Source: a virus. Taken from it: a stretch of 24,216 bases of DNA. A program made the translations under genes and the position numbers. A model generated the notes under the pieces. It had not been told where the DNA came from. It did no database searches and worked only from the letters and a program-made list of their open reading frames with translations. The stretch covers positions 6,782-30,997 of IMG/VR virus record IMGVR_UViG_3300029319_000294. One strand, written 5' to 3'. Of the stretch, positions 23,107 to 24,216 are shown piece by piece; positions within the stretch are counted from its first letter, which is position 1; each line of letters starts with the position of its first letter.

Positions 23107-23743
23107 CGGGTGTTGTCCAAAAATAATCATCACAATCACCCAGTCTCCCCCATTCAACACCATTTTCAGTTTGGAAAATGTGTGTTGATACCTTAAAATC
23201 AGGTGTTTTGACTGGATCTGGGGTCATTGAGGTATCATAGATGCGACATCTATTGTTTGGATAGAGACAAAACTGTCCATTCCTCAATTCAATCAGGTTA
23301 AATGACTTATGTTCATCAGGGAGTTCACTAACGGATGCATCAATCTGATCAAAATCACCATGATAGTTATCAAGGGTACAGATATAAGTACCTTTTAACT
23401 CACCAAAGTGTCTTGTACGTACTTCCCATTCCATTGGTGCAACAAATTGCTTTTGAATCACAGTAAAATCATAATCCATACAATTCCAAAACTGTAAATT
23501 GTAGATATCCATATCAGGATTTGGAGGTTCTGGTCGCGATAAGAATGCCGATATAGGAAGTTTATCGAACATTGCTCCATATTCTGGTAGATAAGTTTCA
23601 AAATAAAATGCACGTCCTTGAATAGACTTAGCACATACCCAAATACCCTCTACATATTCACCATGACCATCTTTAAGATCACGGAGATATTCTTTTCTAA
23701 CCCATACTTTTTTTGTGGGTAAATTCGCTATCAAGTTTGCCAT
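23087..23743 (-). CDS. Conserved phage-type protein of unknown function (218 aa)
   Basis: I recognise the style (MANLIANLPTKKVWVRKEYL) as a hypothetical protein carried by marine T4-like phages, with no known activity. It is rich in aromatics and Trp (W14, W35, W86, W105, W198, W209) with no membrane segment. The C-terminal ENGVEWGRLGDCDDYFW (193-209) is its most distinctive part. IYDTSMTPDP at 168-177 and Cys at 88, 122, 159, 166 and 204 are notable, but no metal-binding pattern is evident. The ATG lies within the last codons of the upstream gene (13-base overlap), and the end overlaps the 158-aa gene by 20 bases, so the three form a tightly coupled unit. Confidence 0.85.
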   Translation of the reverse strand: MANLIANLPTKKVWVRKEYLRDLKDGHGEYVEGIWVCAKSIQGRAFYFETYLPEYGAMFDKLPISAFLSRPEPPNPDMDIYNLQFWNCMDYDFTVIQKQFVAPMEWEVRTRHFGELKGTYICTLDNYHGDFDQIDASVSELPDEHKSFNLIELRNGQFCLYPNNRCRIYDTSMTPDPVKTPDFKVSTHIFQTENGVEWGRLGDCDDYFWTTPDERQEK

Positions 23744-24171
23744 GTTTTAAAAAAATGTGAAATTTCGTAACCATCTAATTTAGATTTATAAGGAGAATCC
23801 TCTCCAAGATAGTAATATTCATATCCAAGACGTTTGTATAGCGCACACTCATTTTTATTTGCCATGTGCCCAATACTTAATTTGGGATTTTCATAATCCC
23901 AGGCAAACTGATCTCCATATACAGAATTTAAACTATCAAAACGATAAACTAATGAAAAGGCAACAAGTTTATCACCATCATAATATCCAACAATATCACA
24001 ATTCTTTTGTTCAAATTCTTCTCTAAAGATTGGTATTACACTGTCAAAGTTTTTGTACTCACAATACTTACGATATATTTCAAAGCACTCATCATAAAAA
24101 GAACTATCAAGAAGTTTATAGTTAGAAACCTCCTGATAGTTCGTATCTTTTAATTTAATTCGACAAAACAT
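23731..24171 (-). CDS. Putative GNAT-fold acyltransferase, Ate1/Bpt C-terminal-like (146 aa)
   Basis: The second half follows the pattern of the C-terminal domain of arginyl/leucyl-tRNA-protein transferases. DIVGYYDGDKLVAFSLVYRF (59-78) is the strand pair of a GNAT core. FAWDYENPKLSIGHMANKNE (89-108) parallels 'yFydPd...SlGtys.l.e', and LYKRLGYEYYYLGE (111-124) followed by YKSKLDGYE parallels 'a..lglpYyYLGyyi..c..M.YKa'. The Cys-rich N-terminal domain of Ate1 is absent, so this is a minimal version. It could attach an amino acid or acetyl group to a protein or small molecule; substrate and activity are unknown. Without alignment a generic GNAT acetyltransferase is equally tenable. The ATG directly follows a small GTTGT/ACAAC hairpin. 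Confidence 0.72.
   Translation of the reverse strand: MFCRIKLKDTNYQEVSNYKLLDSSFYDECFEIYRKYCEYKNFDSVIPIFREEFEQKNCDIVGYYDGDKLVAFSLVYRFDSLNSVYGDQFAWDYENPKLSIGHMANKNECALYKRLGYEYYYLGEDSPYKSKLDGYEISHFFKTWQT
23783..23790 (-). promoter_or_regulatory. Possible late promoter box (one mismatch) ahead of the 218-aa gene
   Basis: TATAAATC on the minus strand (7 of 8 with TATAAATA), inside the 146-aa gene and 40 bases before the ATG of the 218-aa gene. Placement fits a late promoter, but several 7-of-8 matches occur in coding sequence here, so it is weak. Confidence 0.25.
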
Positions 24172-24216
24172 TGTTGTGTATACAACTTTGGTTATTTACC
24201 TTGTCCGCGATATGGT
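24172..24216 (-). other. Right edge: leader of the 146-aa gene and possible 3' end of another gene
   Basis: The minus strand holds a degenerate late box (GGTAAATA, about 24200-24193) 22 bases before the ATG. A GTTGT-ATAC-ACAAC hairpin (24186-24173) lies between the box and the start. One frame reads PYRGQGK and then stops (TAA at 24194-24192), which could be the tail of a preceding same-strand gene cut by the window edge. The stretch is too short to decide. Confidence 0.25.

Noticed and set aside
23107-23163. Longer N-terminus (19 extra residues) for the 158-aa gene.
   Set aside because: It would overlap the upstream gene by 77 bases, and the added hydrophobic MVLNGGDWVIVMIIF reads like the shadow of the upstream ENGVEWGRLGDCDDYFW codons.

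Overview
The window comes from the structural module of a marine T4-like myovirus (Straboviridae/Kyanoviridae type). A cyanophage is most likely, but a related pelagiphage cannot be excluded from this sequence. The DNA is AT-rich, every credible gene is on the minus strand, intergenic gaps are a few bases to a few tens of bases, and the gene order matches the T4 baseplate-wedge cluster. There are no RNA genes, insertion sequences, CRISPR arrays or integration genes. The virus is called from family resemblance and T4 sequences recalled from memory; no search was run.

In the direction of transcription (right to left): three small non-structural or uncharacterised genes lie at 24171-22630 (an Ate1/GNAT-like acyltransferase candidate, a 218-aa conserved phage-type protein and a 158-aa protein with an LCPFA motif), followed by an 83-aa acidic protein with a hairpin at its ribosome binding site. 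Then comes the baseplate wedge: gp25 (22293-21895), gp6 (21890-20028), a giant 4522-aa protein in the gp7 slot (20015-6447), gp8 (6415-4856), and a DUF4815-type structural protein of more than 1600 aa (4854 to the left edge, cut off) where T4 keeps gp9/gp10.

The outstanding object is the 13.6-kb gp7-slot gene. Its first ~230 residues and a block near residue 2430 resemble pieces of the C-terminal third of T4 gp7. They are separated by about 2200 residues and followed by about 2050 more, made of Gly/Thr/Val-rich repeat modules and one YHYH domain. In effect the wedge protein has been enlarged more than fourfold with fibre- or adhesin-like material. gp8 carries one of the same modules as an internal insertion.

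Three exact copies of the T4 late-promoter box TATAAATA were found by eye on the minus strand. They lie just ahead of gp25, about 105 bases ahead of the giant gene (inside the gp6 coding region), and just ahead of gp8. This suggests a late operon that is re-initiated on both sides of the giant gene.
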